A stretch of 48,150 bases of DNA from Bacteroidota bacterium (GTDB taxonomy: Bacteria > Bacteroidota > Bacteroidia > Bacteroidales > Dysgonomonadaceae), in assembly GCA_023388315.1 (NCBI GenBank), contig JAEWGM010000018.1, forward strand, positions 1 to 48,150, read 5' to 3'. Both the position numbers and the translations under genes were made by a program. The notes under the pieces were generated by a model, which was not told the DNA's origin, did not search any database, and saw only the letters and a list, made by a program, of their open reading frames with translations. Positions within the stretch are counted from its first letter, which is position 1. Each line of letters starts with the position of its first letter. Below are positions 24,500 through 34,257 of the stretch, piece after piece.

Positions 24500-25828
24500 A
24501 TGAGTACTCAATTAACAAGAAGAAAATTTTTGAAATCCGCTGCCGTAGGAGCAGCCGGCGTTGTTGTAATGCCACAGTTTTTGGCTTCGTGCGTTCAAAA
24601 TAAAAAAGAAAACGGAGCAGAAAAAGATGAAATTATTCGTTTAGGTTTCATCGGGTTAGGCCAGCAGGCCATGTATTTGTTGAACGGATTTATTGGGATG
24701 CCCGGTGTGGAAGTTGTTGCCGGATGCGATGTGTATGGCATTAAAAAAGAACGCTTCCTAAAAAGAGTGAACGACCACTATGCAAGCCAACAGAAAGCGG
24801 TTGCGGTGGAAGTGTATGAAAACTACAAAGATTTGCTTGCTCAGGAAGACATTGACGCTGTTGTAATTGCTTCGCCCGACCACTGGCACGCCTTTATGGC
24901 AATTGATGCTTGCAAAGCCAAAAAGAATATTTATCTGGAAAAACCGTTGACATTTACCATAAAAGAAGGACAAATGTTGGTGAAAACCGTTCGCGACAAC
25001 GGTATTATTTTAGCTGTGGGAAGCCAGCAACGTTCCGATGCCAATTTTCAACATGCCGTGAACATGGTGCGAGATGGCAAAATCGGAAAAATTGAAAAGA
25101 TATACGCTTATGTGGGTGCTCCTCCCAAACCTTACGATTTGCCGGAAGAACCGGTTCCTGCAGATTTGAATTGGCCGTTGTGGTTGGGCCCATCGGAATA
25201 TGTGCATTATAATTCGCAACTGAACCCGCCCATTTCGCTCGATCCGGATCAAGATGAACAGTTTTGGGGTGCTTGGCGCTGGTACAGCGAGTTAGGCGGA
25301 GGTTTTACCACTGATTGGGGCGCGCATATGTTCGATATTGCTCAATGGGCGCTGGATATGGACGGAAGCGGGCCGGTGGAAATTATTCCTGCCGGATATC
25401 AAAACACCAAATACCTCACTTTTAAATACGCGAACGGAACTATTATGACGGAAGAGCCTTTTAACGAACAGCAAACAAAAGGCGTGAAATTTGTCGGAGA
25501 TAATGGATGGATTGAAATTTCAAGAGAGCACTTTTTGGCGTCTGATGACAGTTTGTTGCCAACACAGGTGGAGGAAACCGAAGGTGCTTATGAAACGAAA
25601 ATTCCTCATTTAGAAAACTTTATCGATTCGATAAAAAACAATTCCGACCCGGTTGTGCCAGTGGAAATCGGCCATCGCTCGTGTACGGTTTGTACGTTAG
25701 GCAATATGGCTTACGAATTGAAGCGCCCGATAAAATGGGACCCGGCCGCCGAAAAATTCGTTGACGATGACGAAGCCAACAACCATTGGTTGTTTAACAA
25801 AACGTATGCCGAGGGCTATGTGCTGTAG
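24500..25828 (+). CDS. Gfo/Idh/MocA family oxidoreductase, Tat-exported
   Basis: A 442-residue protein. The N terminus is a twin-arginine signal (TRRKFLKSAAVGAAGVVVM) that ends in FLASC, a possible lipoprotein cysteine. The Rossmann fold begins at LGFIGLGQQAM, and the family motif EKPL occurs in NIYLEKPLTFT with the substrate-binding C-terminal domain after it. Members oxidise sugars or act in glycoside breakdown; the Tat-exported Bacteroidota group is usually annotated as periplasmic dehydrogenase-like. Cofactor must be loaded before export, which fits the Tat signal. Substrate unknown. It has its own promoter and terminator. Confidence 0.9.
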   Translation: MSTQLTRRKFLKSAAVGAAGVVVMPQFLASCVQNKKENGAEKDEIIRLGFIGLGQQAMYLLNGFIGMPGVEVVAGCDVYGIKKERFLKRVNDHYASQQKAVAVEVYENYKDLLAQEDIDAVVIASPDHWHAFMAIDACKAKKNIYLEKPLTFTIKEGQMLVKTVRDNGIILAVGSQQRSDANFQHAVNMVRDGKIGKIEKIYAYVGAPPKPYDLPEEPVPADLNWPLWLGPSEYVHYNSQLNPPISLDPDQDEQFWGAWRWYSELGGGFTTDWGAHMFDIAQWALDMDGSGPVEIIPAGYQNTKYLTFKYANGTIMTEEPFNEQQTKGVKFVGDNGWIEISREHFLASDDSLLPTQVEETEGAYETKIPHLENFIDSIKNNSDPVVPVEIGHRSCTVCTLGNMAYELKRPIKWDPAAEKFVDDDEANNHWLFNKTYAEGYVL

Positions 25829-25842
25829 GTTTATAATATTAC

Positions 25843-25872
25843 AAAAAAGCTGCCGAAGAGGCAGCTTTTTTT
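25843..25872 (+). terminator. rho-independent terminator of the oxidoreductase gene
   Basis: AAAAAAGCTGCC and GGCAGCTTTTTT form a 12-bp stem around GAAGA, followed by more T residues. It is symmetrical enough to work on either strand. Confidence 0.85.
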
Positions 25873-25961
25873 ATGGTTTTGTCGGAGCAAAATACGAGTT
25901 TACTTTTCTTAAAAGACGCCCTCAGTATTTTGGCATTCTCTACAAAATAGGTTCTATCAAC

Positions 25962-26552
25962 TTATTTATTTTGAAACGATTGCTTCAATTTTATTGCACT
26001 ATTAATTATTTCATCGGATAAAACATCGCGGGCGACATCTAATTTTAGAAAACCTTCATCAAAGTTGAGGTATTTCCACGTGTTTTTGGTTTTCGCATCT
26101 TTTATGCCCAATAAATATACTTTGCCGGACATTCTGATTTTGTTGTCTCCGAGTTTTTCCACATGTTGCCCGGGTTGTGGGTAATTTAAAAACAGGTCTA
26201 TCATACTTTTCTCCTTAAACTCCAAAATGCTACTGGCATCGTACTCCGCCATGCATACAGTGGCGTTGTTGAGCTGAAGGATTTCGCTCATTTTTAAGTT
26301 GAGAGGTTTGTCTTCATACATTGTTGTAATGCCCATTCCTTCAAGTGCTGCCGATGCAAGTGCTGCCATACCGCCTTCGGGAAGCAGTTCTACATAAGGA
26401 GGATACGTCATTTCCATCACTTTGTCCATTTTCATTTCTTTGGTGTGAGCGATGATTTTTTCGAGGTCGGATTTGAGTTGTGCTTCGTTGTTTTGCGCAA
26501 AAGCAATAATGGCGCTCACGAAGAACAACGCCAAGATGATTGATTTTTTCAT
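25962..26552 (-). CDS. secreted protein of unknown function
   Basis: A 196-residue protein with a signal peptide (MKKSIILALFFVSAIIAFAQ). The mature chain shows a helix-rich start (LKSDLEKIIAHTKEMKMDKVMEM) and a mixed alpha/beta remainder (VYLLGIKDAKTKNTWKYLNF). The general shape suggests an NTF2/SnoaL-like or DUF-type periplasmic protein, but I do not recognise a family. It stands alone, 143 bases after aspS on the same strand, with a terminator hairpin (26641-26677) between. Confidence 0.65.
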   Translation of the reverse strand: MKKSIILALFFVSAIIAFAQNNEAQLKSDLEKIIAHTKEMKMDKVMEMTYPPYVELLPEGGMAALASAALEGMGITTMYEDKPLNLKMSEILQLNNATVCMAEYDASSILEFKEKSMIDLFLNYPQPGQHVEKLGDNKIRMSGKVYLLGIKDAKTKNTWKYLNFDEGFLKLDVARDVLSDEIINSAIKLKQSFQNK

Positions 26553-26640
26553 TTTTGTGTGATTTATAAAAATAGTAAACTACCCATTGAACGGGAAAAG
26601 TGTTTTTTTGTTCATACCGATAGGTGCTTTTAACAAAAAA

Positions 26641-26677
26641 ACGCGCGAAGACTCTACAGAATCGTCGCGCATTTTTT
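26641..26677. terminator. terminator-like hairpin between aspS and the secreted-protein gene
   Basis: GCGCGA at 26643-26648 pairs with TCGCGC at 26665-26670, flanked by an A run before and seven T residues after. It can end aspS transcripts on the minus strand, since AAAAAAA lies at 26634-26641 on the opposite side. Confidence 0.6.
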
Positions 26678-26695
26678 TAATATACTGTTTTGCAG

Positions 26696-28453
26696 TTATT
26701 TATCTGTTTTTTCGTTTAACGCAATGCCCAATTCATCCAATTGTTCTTTTTCCACGGATGATGGAGCGTCAATCATCACATCGCGGCCCGAATTGTTTTT
26801 TGGGAAAGCGATGCAATCGCGAATGCTGTCCAGTCCGGCAAAAATGGAAACAAACCGATCTAAGCCGAAGGCTATCCCTCCGTGAGGTGGCGCACCGTAT
26901 TGGAAAGCGTTCATCAAAAAGCCGAACTGTTCTTGGGCGCGTTCTTCGGTGAACCCCAATACCGAAAACATTTTCTTTTGCAGTGCGCTATCGTGAATTC
27001 TGATGGAGCCGCCTCCAATTTCCACTCCGTTTATCACCATATCGTAAGCGTTTGCACGAACGGCGGCGGGATTGGAATCGAGTAGGGGAATGTCTTCCAA
27101 TTTTGGCGAGGTAAATGGGTGATGTTTCGCGAAAAACCGATTCAATTCTTCATCTTTTTCCAGCAACGGAAAATCAACCACCCAAAGGCATTTATAATCG
27201 TTTTTGTCGCGTAATCCCAAACGGGTTCCCATCTCAAGGCGCAATTCCGATAATTGTTTCTGGGTTTTTTCGGTTTCTCCCGCAAGAACCAAAATTAAAT
27301 CGCCGGGTTTGGCATCGCATCGTTCAACCCATTTTTTGAGGTCCTCTTCCGAATAGAATTTATCCACGGACGATTTCAGCGTTCCGTCTTCGTTATAACG
27401 TATGTAAATCAATCCTTTGGCACCAATTTGCGGACGTTTTACAAAATCGGTGAGCTCGTCAACTTGTTTGCGGGTGTACGAGGCGCAGCCTTCGGAGCAA
27501 ATGGCGCCAACATATTCGGCAGAGTCAAACACTACAAAGCCGCGGCCTTCGGTTAAGTCTTTCAGTTCCACAAACTTCATGTCGAAACGGATGTCGGGTT
27601 TGTCCGAGCCGTAAAATTTCATCGCGTCGGCATAGCTAATTCGTGGAAAATCGGGAATATCAACGCCTTTTATCGATTTAAACAGGTGTTTGGTAAGTCC
27701 TTCAAACGTGTTCAGCACATCTTCTTGGTCAACAAACGACATTTCGCAATCGATTTGCGTAAATTCCGGTTGGCGGTCGGCACGAAGGTCTTCATCGCGG
27801 AAGCATTTCACGATTTGAAAATATCGGTCGAATCCCGATACCATTAGCAATTGCTTAAACAACTGCGGCGATTGTGGTAGCGCGTAAAACTCGCCCGGAT
27901 TCATTCGCGAAGGGACAATGAAATCTCGCGCACCTTCGGGCGTGGAGCCAATTAAAACGGGTGTTTCCACTTCCAAAAATCCACGTTCATCCAAAAACCG
28001 ACGCGTTTCAAACGCCATTTTGTGGCGAAGTTCCAAGTTTTTGCGTACCACATCGCGGCGCAAATCCAAATAGCGGTATTTCATTCTTAAATCGTCACCG
28101 CCATCGGTTTCGGTTTCAATGGTAAACGGTGGTGTTTTAGCCGCGTTCAACACGGTTAATTGCGAAGCGATAATCTCCACATCGCCTGTTGGAATGTTTG
28201 CGTTTTTGCTCGAACGTTCTTTTACGGTACCTGTAACCTGAATCACCCACTCGCGGCCAAGTTTGTTTGCCTGTTCGCATAAGTCGTGATTCACTTCTTG
28301 ATTAAACGATAATTGCGTAATTCCGTATCGGTCACGAATATCGATAAACGTCATTCCGCCCATTTTTCTGATTTTCGACACCCATCCAGCTAGGGTTACC
28401 TCCTTGTTTACATCGGCAATTGTTAGTTCGCCACACGTTGTATTTCTGTACAT
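26696..28453 (-). CDS. aspS: aspartate--tRNA ligase
   Basis: A 585-residue class IIb synthetase, bacterial type. The ATG at 28453 starts MYRNTTCGEL, the usual start of the anticodon-binding OB fold; the frame extends 10 codons further up across the promoter. Motif 2 is YFQIVKCFRDEDLRADRQPE, motif 3 is FGLDRFVSIFAGLDSIRD, and the bacterial GAD insertion domain lies between (about 290-420). Charges tRNA-Asp for protein synthesis. Length and motifs are normal. Confidence 0.98.
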   Translation of the reverse strand: MYRNTTCGELTIADVNKEVTLAGWVSKIRKMGGMTFIDIRDRYGITQLSFNQEVNHDLCEQANKLGREWVIQVTGTVKERSSKNANIPTGDVEIIASQLTVLNAAKTPPFTIETETDGGDDLRMKYRYLDLRRDVVRKNLELRHKMAFETRRFLDERGFLEVETPVLIGSTPEGARDFIVPSRMNPGEFYALPQSPQLFKQLLMVSGFDRYFQIVKCFRDEDLRADRQPEFTQIDCEMSFVDQEDVLNTFEGLTKHLFKSIKGVDIPDFPRISYADAMKFYGSDKPDIRFDMKFVELKDLTEGRGFVVFDSAEYVGAICSEGCASYTRKQVDELTDFVKRPQIGAKGLIYIRYNEDGTLKSSVDKFYSEEDLKKWVERCDAKPGDLILVLAGETEKTQKQLSELRLEMGTRLGLRDKNDYKCLWVVDFPLLEKDEELNRFFAKHHPFTSPKLEDIPLLDSNPAAVRANAYDMVINGVEIGGGSIRIHDSALQKKMFSVLGFTEERAQEQFGFLMNAFQYGAPPHGGIAFGLDRFVSIFAGLDSIRDCIAFPKNNSGRDVMIDAPSSVEKEQLDELGIALNEKTDK

Positions 28454-28480
28454 ATTGTTGAATTTCAATTTTTGAGGATA

Positions 28481-28488
28481 CAAATTTA
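28481..28488 (-). promoter_or_regulatory. -7 element of aspS
   Basis: TAAATTTG on the minus strand, full TAnnTTTG match, 27 bases before the preferred start codon at 28453. It supports that start over 28483. Confidence 0.45.
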
Positions 28489-28536
28489 CACAATTCTTGG
28501 TTGATATGCACGAATAAATAAAAAAAGCGGAAAAGT

Positions 28537-28567
28537 TTTGATATTAATAGGATATATTGTACTTTTG
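28537..28567 (+). promoter_or_regulatory. promoter of tRNA-Pro
   Basis: TTTG at 28537-28540, 19 bases, then TACTTTTG at 28560-28567. Both elements fit the consensus exactly, 24 bases before the tRNA. Confidence 0.7.
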
Positions 28568-28591
28568 CACCCACATTTTAGAGAACGTTTT

Positions 28592-28666
28592 CGGGGTGTA
28601 GCACAGTCCGGTTAGTGTACCTGCTTTGGGAGCAGGGGGTCGCGAGTTCGAATCCCGCCACCCCGA
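28592..28666 (+). tRNA. tRNA-Pro (anticodon TGG)
   Basis: A 75-base cloverleaf without CCA in the DNA. Acceptor arms CGGGGTG and CACCCCG pair over 7 bp with A as discriminator. The anticodon stem CCTGC/GCAGG encloses loop TTTGGGA, so the anticodon is TGG. The T loop is TTCGAAT. It sits between aspS and the GH78 genes, with a promoter upstream and a terminator-like hairpin downstream. Confidence 0.97.
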
Positions 28667-28668
28667 CG

Positions 28669-28705
28669 AAAAAGCCACTTGTAACTTAGTTTACTGGTGG
28701 TTTTT
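28669..28705. terminator. terminator-like hairpin after tRNA-Pro and the GH78 operon
   Basis: AAAAAGCCAC and GTGGTTTTT can pair around a loop of about 17 bases, giving a T run on the plus strand and an equivalent one on the minus strand. It stands between two converging transcripts. Confidence 0.6.
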
Positions 28706-28707
28706 GT

Positions 28708-31431
28708 TTATTCCTCATACTCAAAAACATAGTTTCCCGATCCAATTTTAAACTGCGTTTTGCCGTTAACGTTTTGAATGTCAGTGATATTTCGATTCGA
28801 TGAAATGGCTTTTCCGTTTTCCATAATTCCCGCGGGATTTTGAAGTAAAACGATGGCGGTTGCATTGGCAGGCACTGTTATGTTCACGATAATTTTACCA
28901 TCTTTTCGCTCCCAACCCGATTGAACTGTGCCGTAAGGGCTTTCAAAACTTGCTTTGGAATATTCAAGTTGTTGTGTGGGATGTGGGCGAAGCAACAAAT
29001 GGCGATATCCGGGTGATTGGGTGTCTAAACCTGCCGACACGCGGTACATCCAATCGCCGATAGCGCCGTAGGCGTAATGATTGAACGAGTTCATGCCTTT
29101 GTCTTGGAATGTTCCATCGGGGCGTTGGCCATCCCATCGTTCCCAAATGGTAGTGGCGCCTTGTGTAACGGGATAGAGCCACGACGGAAATGTTTTCTGA
29201 AGCAACAAATCATACGCCACATCAGCGTGTCCGTTATCGGAAAGAACGTGACAGAGATACGGCGTTCCCAAAAAACCCGTGGAAAGGTGCGTGCTACGGC
29301 TACGAATGTCGTTGACAAGAAATTGTGCTGCTTTGACTTTTAATTCTTCAGGTAATAGGTTAAACATCAATGCCAAAACATACGAAGTTTGCGAATTGGT
29401 TCCCACTCTCCCGGCGGGTGTTACGTATTCATGAATGAATACTTCTTTAATCCTATTAAAAAGCTCGGTGTAACTACGGGCATCTTCCGTTTTACCTAAC
29501 GCGCGAGCCGCTTTTGCCAAAATATCGGTAGAGTAGGCGTAGAATGCTGTGGCAATGAAATCGGGTTCAGTATGTCCGTCTGGCGCGGTGTGGTCGTTCA
29601 CCAGCGGATGGTAAAAGAGCCAGTCGCCAAACACACTGCCGCCTTTCCAAATTAATTCTTCGCCCGCTTTGCCACGAATATATTCCACCCACGCTTTCAT
29701 ACTCGGATACTGGTTCTCGAGCAGTTGCTTATCGCCATATACCAAGTACATTTCCCACGGAATAATGGTGGCGGCATCTCCCCATCCGGCCGATGTGTTG
29801 GCTGTTTCTGAACCTTGAGGGTTAAGTACATCGGGGATAACGAACGGAATTTCACCGGCGGGACGTTGATCGAGCGCCACGTCTTTCATCCATTTTGTGA
29901 AGAATGAAGCCACATCGTAATTAAACGCTGCTGTGCGGAAAAACGCTTGGGCGTCTCCCGTCCAGCCAAGCCTTTCGTCGCGTTGCGGACAGTCGGTGGG
30001 GACATCGAGAAAGTTTCCTTTTTGTCCCCAAATGATGTTGTGCTGCAGTTGGTTGAGCAATGAGTCCGAAGACTCATAGTTGCTTGTAGCTTGCATATCG
30101 GAGTGTATGACAACGCCGGTGATGTTATCGGCTGTCAGGGTACCGGGAAAACCGATAATTTCGATGTAGCGAAATCCCATAAACGTGAAACGCGGCTCAT
30201 AAACTTCCTCTCCGTTGCCTGATAATTTGTATATTAACTCGCACTCGGCGGCACGAAGGTTCTCGGTGTAAAACTCGCCGTCTTTATCCAATACTTCGGC
30301 GTGGCGAATGGTTATTTGGGTTCCTTTCGGGCCATTCACTTTTAGGCGAATCCACCCGACCATATTTTGCCCCATATCTGCCAAAAGCCTGCCGCTGGGC
30401 GATTTGAAAATTTTTATCGGTTTTATTTCTTCAATTTTTTTTATTTCGGCACCTTCCGAGGCTACCAGTTTAAAATCGTAATCGGCTACGCTTACGTTTT
30501 TCCAATGGCTGTCGTTGTAACCCGCGGTGCTCCATCCGGTAAGTTCTTTTGTTGCATCGTAATTTTCGCCGTAATAAATTCCGTTTTTAACAATTGGCCC
30601 ATCGTTGGTGGCTTTCCACGTATTATCTGTAGCGATAACGGATGAGCTGCCATCGGAATACCGGATGTGCATTTGTGCGAATAAGCCGAGATTTTTTCCG
30701 TAGATACCCCAATTGTCGCTCCAAGCCAGCGCTCCACGATACCATCCATCGCCAAGCACAGCGCCGATGGCGTTTTTTCCGTTTTTCAACCGTTTCGTTA
30801 CATCATATGCTTGATATTGAAGCCGGTGTCCGTATGTAGTCCATCCCGGTGTGAAGACTTGGTCGCCCACTTTTTCTCCGTTTAAATGTAGTTCATATAA
30901 TCCGTGAGCTGTGGCGTAAATGGTTGCTTTGACCACTTTTTTCGATACATCAAACTCTTTTCGGAAGTAGGGTGCCGGAATGTATCGGCTCGTATCTTCA
31001 TTGAATTCAATCCATTGTGCTTTCCAGTCCGAAGAAGATAAAAGCCCTGTTTCCCAGAACGCGGTTTCGCTCCATTTCGATTCGCGGCCTTTATTATCCC
31101 AAACTTTTACTTGCCAATAGTAACGCTGGCCGGATGTTAGCGCGTTTCCACCATATTTATGCAAGATGGATTCGTCGGACGTTATTTTTCCCGAGTCCCA
31201 AACTTGGCTTGATGATGAAAAAGACTCGCTTGTCGCCACACGAATGCGATAGGCGGTTTGCATGACGTTGTTGCCGGTGGCCGAAATTTTCCACGAAAGG
31301 CGAGGGTTAGGTGCATCAATGCCGATGGGATTGACTTTATGTTCAACGGTTAAACCGTTAACGGATAGCTGTTGCGCGCTCACTCCTGTGAACCCGATGA
31401 GAAGGAGCAAAAGAATTCTAACTGTTTTCAT
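28708..31431 (-). CDS. alpha-L-rhamnosidase, GH78
   Basis: A 907-residue secreted enzyme with signal peptide MKTVRILLLLLIGFTGVSAQ. It has the usual Bac_rhamnosid N-terminal beta domains (WQVKVWDNKGRESKWSET; DWKAQWIEF), the second beta domain (AEVLDKDGEFYTENLR), the (alpha/alpha)6 barrel and a C-terminal beta domain. The GH78 catalytic loop DVPTDCPQRDERLGWTGDAQ is intact, with the general acid Glu in RDE, and GATTIWERWDG follows later. It hydrolyses terminal alpha-L-rhamnose by inversion. Last gene of a tight operon, 14 bases after the next GH78. Confidence 0.95.
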   Translation of the reverse strand: MKTVRILLLLLIGFTGVSAQQLSVNGLTVEHKVNPIGIDAPNPRLSWKISATGNNVMQTAYRIRVATSESFSSSSQVWDSGKITSDESILHKYGGNALTSGQRYYWQVKVWDNKGRESKWSETAFWETGLLSSSDWKAQWIEFNEDTSRYIPAPYFRKEFDVSKKVVKATIYATAHGLYELHLNGEKVGDQVFTPGWTTYGHRLQYQAYDVTKRLKNGKNAIGAVLGDGWYRGALAWSDNWGIYGKNLGLFAQMHIRYSDGSSSVIATDNTWKATNDGPIVKNGIYYGENYDATKELTGWSTAGYNDSHWKNVSVADYDFKLVASEGAEIKKIEEIKPIKIFKSPSGRLLADMGQNMVGWIRLKVNGPKGTQITIRHAEVLDKDGEFYTENLRAAECELIYKLSGNGEEVYEPRFTFMGFRYIEIIGFPGTLTADNITGVVIHSDMQATSNYESSDSLLNQLQHNIIWGQKGNFLDVPTDCPQRDERLGWTGDAQAFFRTAAFNYDVASFFTKWMKDVALDQRPAGEIPFVIPDVLNPQGSETANTSAGWGDAATIIPWEMYLVYGDKQLLENQYPSMKAWVEYIRGKAGEELIWKGGSVFGDWLFYHPLVNDHTAPDGHTEPDFIATAFYAYSTDILAKAARALGKTEDARSYTELFNRIKEVFIHEYVTPAGRVGTNSQTSYVLALMFNLLPEELKVKAAQFLVNDIRSRSTHLSTGFLGTPYLCHVLSDNGHADVAYDLLLQKTFPSWLYPVTQGATTIWERWDGQRPDGTFQDKGMNSFNHYAYGAIGDWMYRVSAGLDTQSPGYRHLLLRPHPTQQLEYSKASFESPYGTVQSGWERKDGKIIVNITVPANATAIVLLQNPAGIMENGKAISSNRNITDIQNVNGKTQFKIGSGNYVFEYEE

Positions 31432-31445
31432 TATGATGAGTTTTT

Positions 31446-34232
31446 TTAATTTTCAAATCGATAACTTCCCGATGGAATTTCATACAGCACAAAGCCGTCT
31501 TTTCTTCCGGTTTCTTTGGCGTAATGGGCGTTTACGCTAATTTTTCTGCCCAATTCATGGGGGAAATGTACCACTGCTTCGCAATTTGGCGGAACGGTAA
31601 CTTGCAATATCGTTTTCCCGTTTTCTCGGCTCCAATGCGACCGAATTGTTCCTGCGGGTGAACTAAAATCGGCTTTTGCCCACGATATTTCTTCTTCCGG
31701 AAAATCGGGGACACGAATATCGAATTTTCGGAAGCCGGGCGAATCATCTCTTCTCCTTATTCCGGCTACGCCGTCGATAAACCATGCGCCGGGATAGAGA
31801 TAAGAACTGTGCAGCAGCGAATGCCCCGGCAGGTCTTTTTCCCACATTTCCCAAAGGGTGGTGGCGCCATTCTCCTTCATAAATCCCCAACCGGGATACG
31901 TGGTTTGCGAAGTCATCGAGTAAATGAGGTCGTCGCGGCCTGCTTCGCGAAGCACCTTAAAGAGCATAGCGCCGCCGGTGATTCCCACATCGATATGCCC
32001 TTTTTGATTGACCAGTATTTCTTTTTCAAGGCTTTCCATTACCAATGGACGTAATTCGGCAGGCATAATATCGCCGTAAAGTGCCGCGGCAAGGCTTCGC
32101 ATGGTTTTGTCGGAATAATTGTGGTCATCAGGATGATAATATTTGTCATTAATCGCTTTGCTCGATATTTCCGCTTGACGTTCCCATTTTTTGGCTTCGG
32201 ATTCTTTCTCTAAAACACGCGCAATTTTGGCAGCGGTTTTCAGGTTGTATATCCAATAACAATTATTGAAAAAGAGGTTTTCATCGGAATTATTGTTCAT
32301 CCCTTGCGCGGTTGCGCCCGGCCAGAGCCAATCGCCGAGGAAATCCCAACGGCCGCCATAGCGTTTGAGCAAATTGTTTTCTACGTGAGTATCCAGAAAT
32401 GCCAGCCACCCTTTTATCATCTCAAAATTTTCTTCCAAAACACGTTTGTCGTTCTGATACTGATACATAAACCACGGAAGCGTAACCACAATTCCGCCCC
32501 AGGCCGGCCCGCCGCCACCGTGGTATGTGGGCGCCGTTTGGGGCAAAACTCCGCCACCGAGTTGTCGGCCGCTGCCTTCTTGTTTGCGCGCCCAAGCGGG
32601 GTCGTTCATATTTCCCACCATCGGTTCGGTTCCTTGCACGTCGCGCCAGTCTTCGAGCCACTTATTGTAAAATGCGCCTAGTTTGTAGTTGAGCATGCCG
32701 GTTTCTGATGTGGCGTGCGCATCGCCGCCATAACCAAATCGCTCGCGCTGCGGACAATCGACGATGTATCCGCCGAGGGACAGATTTTCAAACGTCCAGT
32801 TAACCGTATTGTAAATCCAGTTTTGCAAGGGATTGGAACACTCAAAAGAAGATGCAATTTCGTAATTGGTGCGAACCATCCATCCTTTCACATCTTCTTT
32901 TTGTAACGTTGATTTCAAACCTTTTATCGTGATCCATCGGCCGGAACTGTAATTAAACCGATTTCTGAACGTTCCTTTTCCCGAAGAATCCACCACGTAT
33001 AAATTATATAAAGCAAACGTCATATCGTCTTGCTCACGTTCAGAAAATTCAAAGCGAATGGTGTCGCCGGGATTTCCGTTGACGTTAATTTGCGTCCATC
33101 CTGCAAAATTCACACCCATATCAACCCTATAAGTTCCATCGGCTCTCTTTTCAATGGCTACGGGGTTAATTTCATCGAACAACACGTTCGTTTCCACCCG
33201 CTGTGCCGATAATTTGAGCGAGGGCGTGTAAACCGTTGCTTGTCGCCACGTTTGATCATCAAAATTGACACGGTTCCAGTTATCAATTTCTTTGTTGGCA
33301 TCCCACAGCTCGCCACCATAACCGCCTATGCCAAATCCCCAGTTACCGATTAGTTTGTTGGGGCTGGGATGCGTTTTCCAAGACTCATCGGTAGAGATTC
33401 TTGCCAATTTGCGGTTGTTTTTCCCGTAAATATCGGTTTGTGCAATAACAAGTGGCGTGCGAGGCTTGTCGGGTGTGGCATACGGCGCGAAAATAGCCCA
33501 AGAAGTGCCCAGCCACAGCGCGATGACGTTGTCGCCTTGTTGCAGTGCCGAAGAAATATCGTAAGCTATATATCGGGCACGTTGTGTGTGGTCTGTAACG
33601 GCGGGCGCCAGCACGTGATCGTCTATTCTTTGCCCGTTCACATACACTTCGTGATAACCCACCGATGCCACAAAAATGGTTGCTTTCACAGGTTTCTCAT
33701 TTAGGTGGAACGACTTTCTGAACCACGGGTCGTACATTTTATTGGGACCATCATCCGGATTGTAAACATCCGTTGTGCCAATCCACTTTGCCGTCCATTC
33801 CGATTCGCTAAACAACCCTGTAGAAAATTCTGCCGGTTCACTAAATTTCGATTGTCGCCCTTTTTCGTCTTTTACCGCTACTTTCCAAAAATAATTCTCA
33901 TCCGAATTAAGCCTTTTTCCATTGTATTCAATAAGTTGCATGTTATCAGACGGAATCCATCCCGAATCCCAGAGGTTGCCTTCGTCTTTGTTGATATTTT
34001 GTTTGGATGAAGCTACCAAAACGCGGTAAGCCGTTTGTTTTTGAGCATAAGCGTTTTCGTTGGTTGCTTCAAGAGTCCAACTAAACCGGGGCTTTTCAAT
34101 ATCTAATCCGGTGGGGTGGGTGAGGTATTCGCAAGTGAGGTTTATAGGAGAGATTGTACTCCGATCTTGAGAAAAAAAGGATATTGATAGTGATGAAAAA
34201 ATAATGACCAGCAGTAACTTTTTTACTTTCAT
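31446..34232 (-). CDS. alpha-L-rhamnosidase, GH78 (second paralogue)
   Basis: A 928-residue secreted protein with signal MKVKKLLLVIIFSSLSISFFS. It shares the domain order of its neighbour, beginning LTCEYLTHPTGLDIEKPRFS. The catalytic loop reads DCPQRERFGYGGDAHATSET, so the 'RDE' of the neighbour is RER, and the following GATTLWEMWEKD retains its Glu. The two enzymes therefore probably recognise different linkages or aglycones. It is 25 bases after the GH20 gene and 14 bases before the other GH78. Confidence 0.93.
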   Translation of the reverse strand: MKVKKLLLVIIFSSLSISFFSQDRSTISPINLTCEYLTHPTGLDIEKPRFSWTLEATNENAYAQKQTAYRVLVASSKQNINKDEGNLWDSGWIPSDNMQLIEYNGKRLNSDENYFWKVAVKDEKGRQSKFSEPAEFSTGLFSESEWTAKWIGTTDVYNPDDGPNKMYDPWFRKSFHLNEKPVKATIFVASVGYHEVYVNGQRIDDHVLAPAVTDHTQRARYIAYDISSALQQGDNVIALWLGTSWAIFAPYATPDKPRTPLVIAQTDIYGKNNRKLARISTDESWKTHPSPNKLIGNWGFGIGGYGGELWDANKEIDNWNRVNFDDQTWRQATVYTPSLKLSAQRVETNVLFDEINPVAIEKRADGTYRVDMGVNFAGWTQINVNGNPGDTIRFEFSEREQDDMTFALYNLYVVDSSGKGTFRNRFNYSSGRWITIKGLKSTLQKEDVKGWMVRTNYEIASSFECSNPLQNWIYNTVNWTFENLSLGGYIVDCPQRERFGYGGDAHATSETGMLNYKLGAFYNKWLEDWRDVQGTEPMVGNMNDPAWARKQEGSGRQLGGGVLPQTAPTYHGGGGPAWGGIVVTLPWFMYQYQNDKRVLEENFEMIKGWLAFLDTHVENNLLKRYGGRWDFLGDWLWPGATAQGMNNNSDENLFFNNCYWIYNLKTAAKIARVLEKESEAKKWERQAEISSKAINDKYYHPDDHNYSDKTMRSLAAALYGDIMPAELRPLVMESLEKEILVNQKGHIDVGITGGAMLFKVLREAGRDDLIYSMTSQTTYPGWGFMKENGATTLWEMWEKDLPGHSLLHSSYLYPGAWFIDGVAGIRRRDDSPGFRKFDIRVPDFPEEEISWAKADFSSPAGTIRSHWSRENGKTILQVTVPPNCEAVVHFPHELGRKISVNAHYAKETGRKDGFVLYEIPSGSYRFEN

Positions 34233-34257
34233 ATGCTATTGTTTAAAAACGATGCAT

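Noticed and set aside
28454..28483. Longer aspS start at 28483
   Set aside because: The extra ten residues fall on the predicted -7 element and precede the normal MYRNTTCGEL start.
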